DNA from: an uncultured bacterium
Lineage (GTDB): Bacteria > Hydrothermota > Tepidihabitantia > Tepidihabitantales > DTDR01
DNA: 64,000 bases
Direction: 5' to 3'
Assembly (NCBI GenBank): GCA_938040315.1
Contig: CALHQW010000008.1
Coordinates: 1-64,000 of the forward strand
Both the position numbers and the translations under genes were made by a program. Below, piece after piece: positions 15,851-24,876 of this stretch (positions within the stretch are counted from its first letter, which is position 1; every line of letters begins with the position of its first letter). Below the pieces are notes generated by a model. The model was not told where the DNA came from. It worked only from the letters and a program-made list of their open reading frames with translations, and searched no databases.

Positions 15851-16629
15851 TCGGCGTTTTTGATTCAGGTTTAGGCGGTTTGACAGTGGTGAAAGAAATA
15901 AAAAGATTGATGCCCCCAATAAAAATTTTATATTTTGGTGATACTGCTCGCCTACCCTACGGTGAGAAATCTGAAGAAATTATAAAGAAATATACGCTTG
16001 CTGCTTGTAATTTTTTAAAAAAAAGAAAAGCAAAGGTTATTATTCTTGCCTGTCATTCAGCCTCTTCGGTTGCTCTTAATTATGTAAGGAGTAAAATTTC
16101 TTTACCAATAATTGATGTGATCCAAGCCGGAGTAAAAGCCGCCCTGGAAAAAACAAAGACTAAAAGAATTGGTGTAATCGGTACACGAGCAACAATCAGA
16201 TCCGGCACTTATGAAAGAGTTTTTAAAAATTACGATAAAGAGGTAGAAATAATTGCTCGAGCCACACCTTTATTGGTACCCTTAGTAGAAGAAGGTTGGA
16301 TAAATCATTATATCACAAAGGAAGTTTTAAAAATTTATCTTCAACCTTTTAAAGAAGAAAAAATTGATACCCTACTTTTAGGATGTACTCATTACCCCTT
16401 ATTAAAAAAACTTATAAAAGAAATATTTCAAAATAAAGTTACCATTGTTGATTCTTCTGAAGCGTTGGCAAAATCAATAATTAATTTTTCTTCCTATAAA
16501 AAAATAAAAAAAAGGAAGGAAGAATTAATAATTTATCTTACCGATATTCCACCAGAGTTTGAAAAAATTGCTCGTAATTTTTTAGGTCTTTTGCCCGACA
16601 AAATTATGCGGGTATCTCTTCGAGAATAG
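15847..16629 (+). CDS. murI: Glutamate racemase
   Basis: 260 residues. VFDSGLGGLTV near the N-terminus, catalytic cysteines Cys69 (in ACHSAS) and Cys180 (in LGCTHYPLL), and GDTARLPYG mark the family. It makes D-glutamate for peptidoglycan. The residue after Cys69 is His instead of the common Asn (ACNTAS), a conservative but noticeable change in the active site. Start ATG overlaps the amidase stop. Confidence 0.93.
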   Translation: MIGVFDSGLGGLTVVKEIKRLMPPIKILYFGDTARLPYGEKSEEIIKKYTLAACNFLKKRKAKVIILACHSASSVALNYVRSKISLPIIDVIQAGVKAALEKTKTKRIGVIGTRATIRSGTYERVFKNYDKEVEIIARATPLLVPLVEEGWINHYITKEVLKIYLQPFKEEKIDTLLLGCTHYPLLKKLIKEIFQNKVTIVDSSEALAKSIINFSSYKKIKKRKEELIIYLTDIPPEFEKIARNFLGLLPDKIMRVSLRE

Positions 16630-17354
16630 TGATGATAATAAGAAAGGATGGTAGAAGATATGATGAAATAAGAAAAATAGAGATAAATATTGGATATTTA
16701 GAAAACCCTTTGGGTTCTTGTTTAATAAAAGCAGGAAAGACAATTGTTTTATGCACGGTTTGTTACGAAAAAAGGGTTCCGTCTTTTTTATTGGGAAAAA
16801 ACAGTGGTTGGCTTACTGCTGAATATTCCTTATTACCAGGTTCTACTTTACAAAGAACTCCAAGAGAAATAACAACTTTACGAGTAAATTCTCGTGCCCA
16901 GGAAATAAAAAGATTTATCGGTCGTTCTTTAAGAGCAATTATCGATCTATCGGTATTAAAAGAAATAACTATTTTTGTTGACTGTGATGTTTTACAAGCT
17001 GATGGTGGGACAAGAACTCTTTCTGTTACCGGAAGTTTTTTTGCTCTTATGGAAGGAGTAAAGAAACTTCTTGCTATGGGAATAATTGAAAAAAACCCAG
17101 TTATTGATTATTTGGGAGCAGTTTCCGTTGGAATTGTTGATGGGGAAATGCTTTTAGATTTAAATTACGAAGAAGATTTTAATGCGGAAGTGGATATGAA
17201 TCTGGTTATGACCGGTAGTGGGAAAATCGTAGAAGTTCAAGCAACTGCTGAAAAAGTACCTTATTCTTTTGAAACCTTTTCACAACTTTTCCAATTAGCA
17301 AAAAAGGGAATAGAAGAGATTATTAAGTTGGAGAAAGAATATTTTACCCTTTGA
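16629..17354 (+). CDS. rph: Ribonuclease PH
   Basis: 241 residues, normal length. RKDGRRYDEIRKI at the N-terminus, TAEYSLLPGST, RSLRAIIDL and DVLQADGGTRTLSVTG are the RNase PH signatures. It trims tRNA 3' ends phosphorolytically. The GTG at 16629 overlaps the murI stop; the ATG at 16632 is an equally good start one codon later. Confidence 0.94.
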   Translation: MMIIRKDGRRYDEIRKIEINIGYLENPLGSCLIKAGKTIVLCTVCYEKRVPSFLLGKNSGWLTAEYSLLPGSTLQRTPREITTLRVNSRAQEIKRFIGRSLRAIIDLSVLKEITIFVDCDVLQADGGTRTLSVTGSFFALMEGVKKLLAMGIIEKNPVIDYLGAVSVGIVDGEMLLDLNYEEDFNAEVDMNLVMTGSGKIVEVQATAEKVPYSFETFSQLFQLAKKGIEEIIKLEKEYFTL

Positions 17355-18004
17355 TAAATATTGAATCTTTAAAAAAAGAACAAGAAGAAATTGCTCAAAA
17401 AATAAAATTAATTGATGTAATAAAAGAAGTAAAAATAATCGGTGCTTCTGATGTGGCTTTTTCTTTTACTTATGGTTATGCTTGTTTTGCTACTTTTACT
17501 TATCCTGAGTTAAAATTTTTAGAAGAGGTAATCGTTAAAGATAAAGTTGATTTCCCCTATCTTCCAGAATTCCTCAGTTATCGGGAATTAAAATTTATCA
17601 TTAAGGCTTATCAGAAAATAAAAAAGAAACCCCAAGTAATTTTAGTAGATGGTCAAGGAATCCTGCATCCCCGGAGAGCCGGTATTGCATCTCATTTAGG
17701 AGTAGTTATTAATAAGCCAACAATTGGTGTTGCTAAGTCCTTATTAATTGGTGAAATAAAAGAGAATTTAAAAGAAGATAGATTTTCCTATTTACCAATT
17801 TTCTTTAACAATGAGACTTTGGGTTTTGTGTTAAGATCACGGGAGAAAGTAAAACCGATTTATATTTCTCCTGGGAATTTGATTACTAAAGAAAAAGCAT
17901 TAGAAATTGTTATTAATTGTTGTAAAAAATTTCGAATTCCCGAACCGTTGAGATATGTCCATGCAAGAGCAAAAATGGCAAAATTTAAAGATGAAAAAAG
18001 TTAG
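17351..18004 (+). CDS. nfi: Endonuclease V (deoxyinosine 3' endonuclease)
   Basis: 217 residues. Catalytic segments are GASDVAF (Asp of the RNase H-like core), YRELKFIIKAY, and VDGQGILHPRRAGIASHLGV, which carries the conserved Asp-Gly-x-Gly and HPRxxGxAsHxG motif. GVAKSLLIG follows. It nicks DNA 3' to deaminated bases such as inosine and is useful for thermophiles. The start is TTG, overlapping the rph stop by 4 bases; no in-frame ATG lies near. Confidence 0.9.
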   Translation: MINIESLKKEQEEIAQKIKLIDVIKEVKIIGASDVAFSFTYGYACFATFTYPELKFLEEVIVKDKVDFPYLPEFLSYRELKFIIKAYQKIKKKPQVILVDGQGILHPRRAGIASHLGVVINKPTIGVAKSLLIGEIKENLKEDRFSYLPIFFNNETLGFVLRSREKVKPIYISPGNLITKEKALEIVINCCKKFRIPEPLRYVHARAKMAKFKDEKS

Positions 18005-19103
18005 TTTAAAGGAACTGGCTTTTAGTTTTTTTAAAATTGGTCTTTTGGGTTTTGGTGGTGGAATGGCAATGTTGTCTTTAATAAGAGAATATTTTGTAAG
18101 AAAAAAAAATTGGATTAGCGACGATGAATTGCTAACAGCAGTTGCTATTGGTCAAATGCTGCCAGGACCTTTTGTACCTAATTATGTAGAGTTTATTGGC
18201 TATTCTTTAAGAAAGGTTAAAGGAATGGTCCTTTCCGTTATATCTTTTTTATTGCCTACCTATTTCATTACCTTAATTTTGAGTATTTTATATTTTCGTT
18301 ACCAAGAATTAAAAGTAATAGAAAAAATTTATAAATATTTATTGCCGGTAATTCCAGCAATTTTATTTTGGGGTGGATTAAATTTAATAAAAATTTTCTT
18401 TAAAAAGAAAGAAATTGGCAATTGGCTTTTTTCAGTAGGAATAATTATTTTGGCTTATTTATTATTAAGTTTAAAAATAGAAATTTTTTTTATAATAATT
18501 ATTTGTGGTTTTTTAGGAATAATAACAGAATGGTTAAAAGATAAAGAATCCTTACATTTCTTTTTTTCTTTATTGCCATTATTTATCTTATTTTCTCTTT
18601 TTTTTAAAATCGGCGCTTTAACTTTTGGTGGTGGTTATGCAGCAATCCCTTTTATTAAACAGGAGTTTGTTGATTTTCGTCATTATCTTTCAGAAAAAGA
18701 ATTTTTGGTAGGAGTGGGTATCAGTCAAATTACTCCCGGCCCAGTGGCAATAATTGCTACTTTTATTGGCTATAAATTAGGAGGAATTTTGGGAAGCCTT
18801 ATTGCCACAGTTGCTATTTTTTTGCCTTCGGGAATAATGCTTTATTTTGTAATAAAACTTTATCAAAAAATTAAAAAAAATTTTTATATTCAAAGTTTTT
18901 TATTAGGTGTTAAACCAGCAATAATTGGATTTATTTTCCAAACTGGTTTATTTTTCTTTTTGAAAATTATTAATAATTGGTGGTTGATCCTTTCTTCATT
19001 AATAACCTTTATATTTTTAATAATTACTAATTTAGAACCTTTTTATATAATTATTTTTAGTATTTTTTTAAATTTCCTTATTCATAAATTTATTAATTTT
19101 TAA
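17991..19103 (+). CDS. Chromate transporter family protein (two CHR domains)
   Basis: About 370 residues from ATG 17991, preferred to 17955 because it leaves only a 14-base overlap with the endonuclease V gene. Two homologous halves each have a G-G-G loop: FFKIGLLGFGGGMAML near the N-terminus and FFKIGALTFGGGYAAIP near residue 205. Each is followed by GQMLPGPF or SQITPGPVA. This is the long bidomain ChrA architecture with about 10-12 membrane helices. The family exports chromate in some bacteria, but many members have unknown substrates, so substrate is not assigned. Confidence 0.85.
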   Translation: MKKVSLKELAFSFFKIGLLGFGGGMAMLSLIREYFVRKKNWISDDELLTAVAIGQMLPGPFVPNYVEFIGYSLRKVKGMVLSVISFLLPTYFITLILSILYFRYQELKVIEKIYKYLLPVIPAILFWGGLNLIKIFFKKKEIGNWLFSVGIIILAYLLLSLKIEIFFIIIICGFLGIITEWLKDKESLHFFFSLLPLFILFSLFFKIGALTFGGGYAAIPFIKQEFVDFRHYLSEKEFLVGVGISQITPGPVAIIATFIGYKLGGILGSLIATVAIFLPSGIMLYFVIKLYQKIKKNFYIQSFLLGVKPAIIGFIFQTGLFFFLKIINNWWLILSSLITFIFLIITNLEPFYIIIFSIFLNFLIHKFINF

Positions 19104-19117
19104 AGTATGTTGATTTA

Positions 19118-19146
19118 TTGACATAAAGAAAAAAATAGATTATAAT
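19118..19146 (+). promoter_or_regulatory. Consensus promoter of the pilus locus, leaderless
   Basis: TTGACA (19118-19123), 17-base spacer, TATAAT (19141-19146): a perfect sigma-70 consensus. The GTG start of the first prepilin is at 19153, 6 bases after the -10 box, so the transcript should start at the codon itself. There is no Shine-Dalgarno sequence. Confidence 0.75.
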
Positions 19147-19152
19147 TTTATC

Positions 19153-19686
19153 GTGAGAAAAAATGGTTTCACTTTAATAGAGTTATTAGTAGTAATAATG
19201 ATATTAGGTATTTTACTCTCTTTACAAATACCTAATGTTAATGTGATGCGGGAGAGAGCTAGGCAAACCGCTGTAAAAGCAAATATGCATTTTTGTCAAG
19301 TTGTGATTGAGACTTACCATTTGGAGCAGGGTCATTATGCTGATGATTTTTATGAAGATGGTTATGGTTCCTATTTTCCAGGTGGAGTTTTTGAAGTAAA
19401 ATTAGGAAAGTTTCCTACCAATCCTTATACTGGTAAGGAATTGACGCCAGAGGATTTTGATGAAGAAGATTATGATAATAAAGAAGATTGTTTTGATACT
19501 CGAGAGGATGGTCCTAATGATGTTTGGGGATATGATCCAGGGACAATTAGATATGGAGTATGGTATCCACCAGGTTCTCAATATCCTTCTAATTATGCAT
19601 TAATCGGTTTTAATATCGCTGGCGAGTCAATAAGAAGTTATAATCCGGAACATGATGAAGTGATAATTTTTGTTTTACATAATTAA
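19153..19686 (+). CDS. Type II/IV prepilin-like protein 1
   Basis: 177 residues with a short leader ending in Gly (MRKNG) and the class III signal FTLIELLVVIMILGILL with Glu at position 5 after the cleavage site. It resembles GspG-type pseudopilins: an N-terminal helix, then an acidic C-terminal globular domain rich in Asp, Tyr and Pro. The start is GTG, apparently leaderless. It is the first of four prepilin genes; PilD (28133) is the likely processing enzyme. Confidence 0.85.
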   Translation: MRKNGFTLIELLVVIMILGILLSLQIPNVNVMRERARQTAVKANMHFCQVVIETYHLEQGHYADDFYEDGYGSYFPGGVFEVKLGKFPTNPYTGKELTPEDFDEEDYDNKEDCFDTREDGPNDVWGYDPGTIRYGVWYPPGSQYPSNYALIGFNIAGESIRSYNPEHDEVIIFVLHN

Positions 19687-19689
19687 ATT

Positions 19690-20202
19690 ATGAAAAACAG
19701 AGGAGTTACTTTAATTGAATTATTAGTAGTAATTTTTATTATTGGCATTTTAATAAGTTTTTTCGTTCCTCCCATTGTTTCACGGGTTACGCAGAATGCT
19801 CGGATTACAGTGGCTAAAAATCGATTATATCAATTGAAGAAGGCTATTGTTGGCGAGGTAGGAGCAAATTACATTGATTATGGTTTTAAAGGTGATGTTG
19901 GTAGATTTCCAAGACATTTAATTGAGTTAGTAACAAATCGTCCAGATACATTAAGAGAATTTAATTATCCAGGAAAAGAATCAATCCCTGCATGGAATCC
20001 TTTTACAAAAAAAGGATGGAATGGACCTTATGTTCGGGATGATCCAGACCATTCTTTTTTATATGATCCATGGGAAACTCCAATTATGTATCATCTTGGT
20101 CCGAATGGTGAAACTTTGGGGTTAAAAAGTGCTGGTCCAGATGGTGAATGGTATGATCCTCAAAGACATCAAACAAATGATGATATTATAATTTTATTTT
20201 AA
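19690..20202 (+). CDS. Type II/IV prepilin-like protein 2
   Basis: 170 residues. MKNRG leader, then VTLIELLVVIFIIGILI with Glu5. The globular part has GDVGRFPRHLIELVTNRPD, KKGWNGPYV and a GPDGEW motif close to the C-terminus, typical of GspG/PulG-like major pseudopilins. It starts 3 bases after gene 1 and abuts gene 3. The GDxGxxP...WNGPY segment recurs in prepilins 3 and 4, so genes 2-4 are related by duplication. Confidence 0.85.
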   Translation: MKNRGVTLIELLVVIFIIGILISFFVPPIVSRVTQNARITVAKNRLYQLKKAIVGEVGANYIDYGFKGDVGRFPRHLIELVTNRPDTLREFNYPGKESIPAWNPFTKKGWNGPYVRDDPDHSFLYDPWETPIMYHLGPNGETLGLKSAGPDGEWYDPQRHQTNDDIIILF

Positions 20203-20973
20203 ATGAAGAATCGAGGAGTCACGCTTTTAGAATTATTAATCGTAATGGTAATAATTGGAATATTAGCTTCAGCAGCCGTAAAGACTTGGGATGTGACATT
20301 AGAAAGACAAAGAATTGAAGAGACGATAAAAGAATTAGACGAAATTGGAAGAGCAATTGTTGGTGATGAGCGATTAACTTATTTAGGAACAAGGGTGGAT
20401 TTTGGCTTTGTTGGTGATTGTGGAATGTTGCCTAAAGGGTTAATAGATCTTACTAATAGACCAGATTATATAGATTCTTCTTTATGGAAAGGACCTTATG
20501 TGAAACCAACCTTTGCAGAAAATCCAAGGGGATTTTTAACTGATGCTTGGGGAGATTCTTATAAATATTATCCAGAAAGTTTAATTATCAGAAGTTATGG
20601 AGGTAGTGGCGATGTGGGTTATCAAAAATGGCTCACTAAAAAATTAGCGGGTTCTTTTTCTGATCTTTTTAATAATGAGGTAAGTGGAATAGTATACGAT
20701 GCTTTTGGCAATACACCAGATTCGATAAAAACTATTAATATATTAATAACTCTTTTTTATCCTCGTGAAGGAAAATTAGTTGTTGATTCACTTCATCCGC
20801 GCAGTGGCGGTAATTTTATATATTCTGGTATTCCTATCGGTAAAAGAAAATTAGTATGTGTTTATCGAGATACACTTCAGTATGATTCTATTGAAAAGAT
20901 TGTCACTGTTTATCCTCGAATTGGAGCAAAAAATATTGAACTGAAATTTAGTCGGGTTAATTTTCAAGAATGA
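20203..20973 (+). CDS. Type II/IV prepilin-like protein 3 with C-terminal beta domain
   Basis: 256 residues. MKNRG leader and VTLLELLIVMVIIGILA with Glu5. It then has the same GDCGMLPKGL...LWKGPYV core as prepilin 2, and an added C-terminal region (about 165-256) with GIVYDAFG...FIYSGIPIGKRKLV. This looks like a carboxypeptidase-regulatory-like (CarboxypepD_reg) beta sandwich. It is 80-90 residues longer than a standard pseudopilin. It starts with ATG immediately after the previous stop codon. Confidence 0.8.
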   Translation: MKNRGVTLLELLIVMVIIGILASAAVKTWDVTLERQRIEETIKELDEIGRAIVGDERLTYLGTRVDFGFVGDCGMLPKGLIDLTNRPDYIDSSLWKGPYVKPTFAENPRGFLTDAWGDSYKYYPESLIIRSYGGSGDVGYQKWLTKKLAGSFSDLFNNEVSGIVYDAFGNTPDSIKTINILITLFYPREGKLVVDSLHPRSGGNFIYSGIPIGKRKLVCVYRDTLQYDSIEKIVTVYPRIGAKNIELKFSRVNFQE

Positions 20974-22091
20974 TTATGAAAGAGAAAAAAGGGGTCACGT
21001 TGTTAGAAATGATTGTGGTGATGGTAATTATTGGTATTCTTGCTGGTATTTCATTAAGTGCAATTGATCGGGTTCGTGAGCGCTCACAAATCGATGAGAC
21101 AATGGAAGAGTTAAAAAGAATTGGCAAAGCGATTACTGGCGATCCAGAATTGATTGCTGATGGAAAAAGAATAGATTTTGGTTATGTTGGTGATATGGGG
21201 AAGTTACCAGACAGTTTGGGTGCTTTGGTAAATAATGAAGGTGGTTTATGGAAAGGTCCTTATCTAAAATTAGATTTTTTAGAAGATAAAGAGAGTTATA
21301 AAATGGATGCTTGGGGAAGATATTATCAATACACACCCGAAGATTTAGCAATTAGAAGTTTTACTAACGGTCGTTTTACCTTAACTTATAAAATTGCCGA
21401 AAACTATGATGATTTGTTTAATAATAAAATTTATGGCTATATTTATGATAGTGAAAAAAATCCTCCAGGAAATAGGGCGATTAATTTCCGAGTCCTTTGT
21501 GAATACCCGAAGGATGGAGAAATAGTATATATAGAATCGATACCTCATCAAGATGGTTTTTTTTCTTTTGGCAATATTCCAATTGGTATTCATTTAATTA
21601 AAGTTTATTCTCAAAAAGAAACATTACAAAAACATGTTACTGTTTTACCAAAATCTCAAGTTTTTGTTGAATTTAAATTTCCTGGTATTTTCCGAGGTAA
21701 TTTAGTTTATGTTGCTAATTCAGCCTCCTCTTTTCCTATTCCTCCAGATACTGCTTTTAATAATTTCTCTTTTGAGTTATTTAACCCCACAACCGAAACA
21801 ATAAAAATTAATAGTCTTAATTTACTTTCCTTGTCTACTGATACTGTGTTTTATGAATTTATTGTGATTGATAAGGATACGGTGGCTGATTTTGGCGGTG
21901 GTATTAGATTTAGAGTTAATCAAAATGTGGAATTTGATAGTATAGTGGTTTTTGTGCCTTATAGTAAAAGGATGTTTACGTTGTTAGGATTTTATGATAG
22001 TCCAAGTGGAGGTGTTCCAAAGAGTGTAAAAGATAAATTGGCAAAAATTAGAACCAGTGATGGTTCAGTGAACCAATTTTTAATTCCTTAA
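20970..22091 (+). CDS. Type II/IV prepilin-like protein 4 with extended C-terminus
   Basis: 373 residues. The leader MIMKEKKG and VTLLEMIVVMVIIGILA (Glu5) are followed by a core like prepilin 3 (GDMGKLPDSL...LWKGPYLK) and the same CarboxypepD_reg-like module (IYGYIYDS...FSFGNIPIGIHLIKV). About 130 further residues with alternating Ser/Asn/Asp/Phe beta-strand pattern follow. It overlaps gene 3 by 4 bases. Its size suggests a minor pilin or tip/adhesin-like component. The graded growth of the C-terminus over genes 2, 3 and 4 is notable. Confidence 0.8.
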   Translation: MIMKEKKGVTLLEMIVVMVIIGILAGISLSAIDRVRERSQIDETMEELKRIGKAITGDPELIADGKRIDFGYVGDMGKLPDSLGALVNNEGGLWKGPYLKLDFLEDKESYKMDAWGRYYQYTPEDLAIRSFTNGRFTLTYKIAENYDDLFNNKIYGYIYDSEKNPPGNRAINFRVLCEYPKDGEIVYIESIPHQDGFFSFGNIPIGIHLIKVYSQKETLQKHVTVLPKSQVFVEFKFPGIFRGNLVYVANSASSFPIPPDTAFNNFSFELFNPTTETIKINSLNLLSLSTDTVFYEFIVIDKDTVADFGGGIRFRVNQNVEFDSIVVFVPYSKRMFTLLGFYDSPSGGVPKSVKDKLAKIRTSDGSVNQFLIP

Positions 22092-22104
22092 AAGGAGGTA
22101 AAAG

Positions 22105-23715
22105 GTGAAAGGAATTGATTTTAAAAAATTATTCAAAACCGAAGGGAAAGGTGCTTTATCAATTGATATTGGCTCCCAGTCAATTAAATTTGTATATATG
22201 GAAAAAGACAAAGTTTGTGCTTATGGTTTAAAAGAATTTGCGGAAATTCCTGATATTAGTGGCATTATTAGAGAATTAATTAAAGACCTGAAACCAGCAA
22301 AAGTTTATTCTTTTGTTAGCGGTCCTTCAGTAAGTTTGCGTCAGGCGCCTTTTCCTAAAATGTCAAAAAAAGAATTGAAAGATGCTATTCTTCTTCGTTT
22401 GGATAAATATTCACCTTTTACTATTGATGAAGCAATTTTAGATTATAAAACCTTAGGAATAATGACCGAAGCAGGTAAAGAGGCTAATAATGTTATGGTG
22501 GTTTCAGTAAGAAAAGATATTATTGCTGACCATATCGCTACTTTAAGAAAAGTTGGTTTAGAACCTTCAGCCATTTCGGTTATTCCTTTTGCCTTAGCAG
22601 CAGCGGTAAAGAAATTTGGAAATCTAAAAGAAGAAGAAACTGTCGCTCTTTTAGATATTGGTGCTGAATTTACTGATATAATATTTATGAGAAACAAACA
22701 ATTAGAATTTACTCGGACCGTTACTACCGCAGGAAATTCAATTACTGAAGCAATGACCGTCGCAATTATGACTGAAGAAGGAGAATTGGCTTTAAGTTTG
22801 GAAGAGGCAGAGAAGTATAAAAGAATGTACGGTATTCCTGAAGAGACAAACGAAGAGGTTTTACCTAATGGAGTAAAAGTAAAAAGATTATTAAGTTTAC
22901 AACGTCCGGCGTTAGAGAGATTTTTAGGAGAGGTAAATCGAACTTTTGATTTTTATAAAAGAGAATATAATGTTCCGGTAATAAATCGAATTCTGATTTG
23001 TGGAGGTGGTGCTGAGTTAAAAAATTTTAAAGAATTTTTAGAAGAAAATTTAAAAATTAATGTTGAATTCTTTGATCCCTTTAAAATCCATAATCTTTAT
23101 CTGCCCAATTACCCTCAGAATATTGGTCACCGGTTGGTTGCCTGTTTAGGACTTCATTATGATCCCGAAGCAGTAGACCTTTTACCTTCGGAACTTAAAA
23201 TTAAAAGATATACTGCTAAAGACTTACAAATAGTGGGTGCAATTGCGGTTGTTTTAATTCCTTTACTTATTCTAATAAACATTGGTTTGGAAGTTCAAAG
23301 AGCCTTAGAACAAAATCAAATAAAAAGACTTCAAAAAGAATTAAAGGAAGTAGAAATAATCTCTCAGGAATATACTAACTTTAAAAATAAATTTGACGAA
23401 TTAGAGGCTCAACAAAAATTATTAAAAAGCATCGTTGGTGAAAGTGAAGTGGTTACCCCATTACTAAGATTTTTCTCAAAAGAAGTGCCAAGTAATATTC
23501 AACTTAATACTCTCACGTTCACCGGACTTTCAAAAATTAATCTCAAAGGAATTGTTACTGGTAAACCAGAATATTTGGAAGTGGACCTGGCGGATTTCAT
23601 GTGGAAATTAGAAAATAGTAAGGTAGTAAAAAATGTGAATTTGATTAGTAAAACAAAAACTTATCTTATTGGAGAAGAAGTTTTGAATTTTGAATTAGAA
23701 TGTCTTTTGGAGTAA
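22105..23715 (+). CDS. PilM-PilN fusion protein
   Basis: 536 residues. Residues about 15-355 are the actin-like PilM (ALSIDIGSQSIKFV, VALLDIGAEFTD, ILICGGGAELKN). At about 357, VDLLPSELKIKR begins a PilN-type segment: one membrane span at about 373-393, a coiled coil, and a small periplasmic domain. PilM and PilN are normally separate proteins of the inner-membrane alignment complex that bind through the N-terminal INLLP peptide of PilN; here they are covalently joined. The start GTG follows a strong AAAGGAGGT. PilO follows 9 bases later. Confidence 0.9.
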   Translation: MKGIDFKKLFKTEGKGALSIDIGSQSIKFVYMEKDKVCAYGLKEFAEIPDISGIIRELIKDLKPAKVYSFVSGPSVSLRQAPFPKMSKKELKDAILLRLDKYSPFTIDEAILDYKTLGIMTEAGKEANNVMVVSVRKDIIADHIATLRKVGLEPSAISVIPFALAAAVKKFGNLKEEETVALLDIGAEFTDIIFMRNKQLEFTRTVTTAGNSITEAMTVAIMTEEGELALSLEEAEKYKRMYGIPEETNEEVLPNGVKVKRLLSLQRPALERFLGEVNRTFDFYKREYNVPVINRILICGGGAELKNFKEFLEENLKINVEFFDPFKIHNLYLPNYPQNIGHRLVACLGLHYDPEAVDLLPSELKIKRYTAKDLQIVGAIAVVLIPLLILINIGLEVQRALEQNQIKRLQKELKEVEIISQEYTNFKNKFDELEAQQKLLKSIVGESEVVTPLLRFFSKEVPSNIQLNTLTFTGLSKINLKGIVTGKPEYLEVDLADFMWKLENSKVVKNVNLISKTKTYLIGEEVLNFELECLLE

Positions 23716-23724
23716 GGAGGTGAG

Positions 23725-24297
23725 ATGAATATTTTACAAAGGAAATGGTTATTTGGTGGATTAATTGTTCTTTTGGTAATCGTTATCATTTTTGTCCTTT
23801 TCCTTTATCAACCAAAAATAGCAGGTCGAACAAAATTAAAGGCCGAAGCCAAGGCGTTGAAAAGCAGAATTGAAGAATTAAGAAAATTAGCAAAGGAGAC
23901 AGAGATTTTGAAATTAAAAATTGCTAAATTAGAAGAAGAGAATAGAGAATTTGTTGCCCGCATTGCGCCCCGCAGTGAAATTTTAAATTTGGCTAAACAA
24001 TTATCAGAAGAGGCTAAAAAATATAATATAAGATTTATTAGTATCCGTCCACCAGGTTTAGATACCCTTTTAACTCAAGAAACAAAAGAGACTCCTTTAA
24101 GACCAATTCCTTTTGAAATCACTTTGCAAGGAAGATATTTAGATATTGGAAAATTTATTGCCGATTTAAGAAAATTTCCTTATTTTATTAAAGTTTACGA
24201 ACTGGAATTTATTGGCAAAGATGAAATTAAACCATTAATTGAAGCAAGGATTTTGGTTAATATATTTGCTTCCAGTCTGGTAGGAAAAATTTTGTAG
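23725..24297 (+). CDS. pilO: PilO-like alignment complex protein
   Basis: 190 residues. One membrane span near the N-terminus (about 9-28) is followed by a coiled coil (KAEAKALKSRIEELRKLAKE and on) and a C-terminal ferredoxin-like domain ending in VKVYELEFIGKDE. This is the PilO/GspM layout. AGGAGGTGAG precedes the ATG. It pairs with the PilN half of the upstream fusion in the periplasm. Confidence 0.85.
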   Translation: MNILQRKWLFGGLIVLLVIVIIFVLFLYQPKIAGRTKLKAEAKALKSRIEELRKLAKETEILKLKIAKLEEENREFVARIAPRSEILNLAKQLSEEAKKYNIRFISIRPPGLDTLLTQETKETPLRPIPFEITLQGRYLDIGKFIADLRKFPYFIKVYELEFIGKDEIKPLIEARILVNIFASSLVGKIL

Positions 24298-24306
24298 GAG
24301 GTTTTT

Positions 24307-24840
24307 ATGAGGAAAATAATAGGTATTTTGATTTTGGTCTTCCTTTTGATTTTTGTTGGCTCTCGAGTTCTTAAGAAAAAACCAGTTCAACGAGCAGTTA
24401 GGAAGACTCAAGAAGTTGCTGAAGGAAGTAGGCGAGCAAGAAAGGCAGGAAAGAAAGTGGGTGGTTTAGAAAGAAGGGAAAAGAAAAGTAAAGAAGAAAG
24501 AAAAAGGGAAAGGGAATTAAGGAAATTAGAAAAAAAACGACTAAAAGAAGAAAGGAAAAGGCAACGACAATTGGAAAAATTAAGAAGACAAAAAAAGAAA
24601 AAGTCAAGAAAAAAGAAGGTTGGGATGTATATTTTGCAGGCAATTGTGATGGTGGAAAATACTCCTTATGCTTTAATTGATGGCAAACAATATAAAGTGG
24701 GCGACGAAATAATGGGGAGAAGAATTGTAAAAATTGAATCTGACAAAATTACTCTTGACTACTTTGGTGAAATTACTACGGTTCGGGTTGGCGAAGGTTG
24801 TGTTCCTTTGGGAACGTTAAAAACTACTAAGAGAAAATAA
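24307..24840 (+). CDS. PilP/GspC-like protein, very basic
   Basis: 177 residues. An N-terminal membrane anchor (about 4-19) is followed by an extremely Lys/Arg-rich linker (about 30-105). The C-terminal 60 residues (YILQAIVMVENTPYALIDG, YKVGDEIMGRRIVKI, ITLDYFGE) look like the HR/PilP beta domain that contacts the secretin. TAGGAGG precedes the ATG. The basic linker is unusual; PilP linkers are usually proline-rich. It may bind nucleic acid, acidic peptidoglycan or the membrane surface, which is inference. Confidence 0.7.
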   Translation: MRKIIGILILVFLLIFVGSRVLKKKPVQRAVRKTQEVAEGSRRARKAGKKVGGLERREKKSKEERKRERELRKLEKKRLKEERKRQRQLEKLRRQKKKKSRKKKVGMYILQAIVMVENTPYALIDGKQYKVGDEIMGRRIVKIESDKITLDYFGEITTVRVGEGCVPLGTLKTTKRK

Positions 24841-24841
24841 G

Positions 24842-24872
24842 TTGACATTTTTGTTTTTTTTATTAATATAAA
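24842..24872 (+). promoter_or_regulatory. Internal promoter before the second PilP-like gene
   Basis: TTGACA (24842-24847) starts one base after the preceding TAA. The -10 is TAATAT (24864-24869, spacer 16) or the overlapping TATAAA (24867-24872). The ATG at 24877 lies only 4-7 bases downstream, so the message would be leaderless. Confidence 0.6.
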
Positions 24873-24876
24873 TAAT

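Noticed and set aside
24398-24643. Minus-strand ORF of about 80 residues
   Set aside because: It is the complement of the Lys/Arg-rich repeat of the PilP-like gene and has no family similarity; a shadow.
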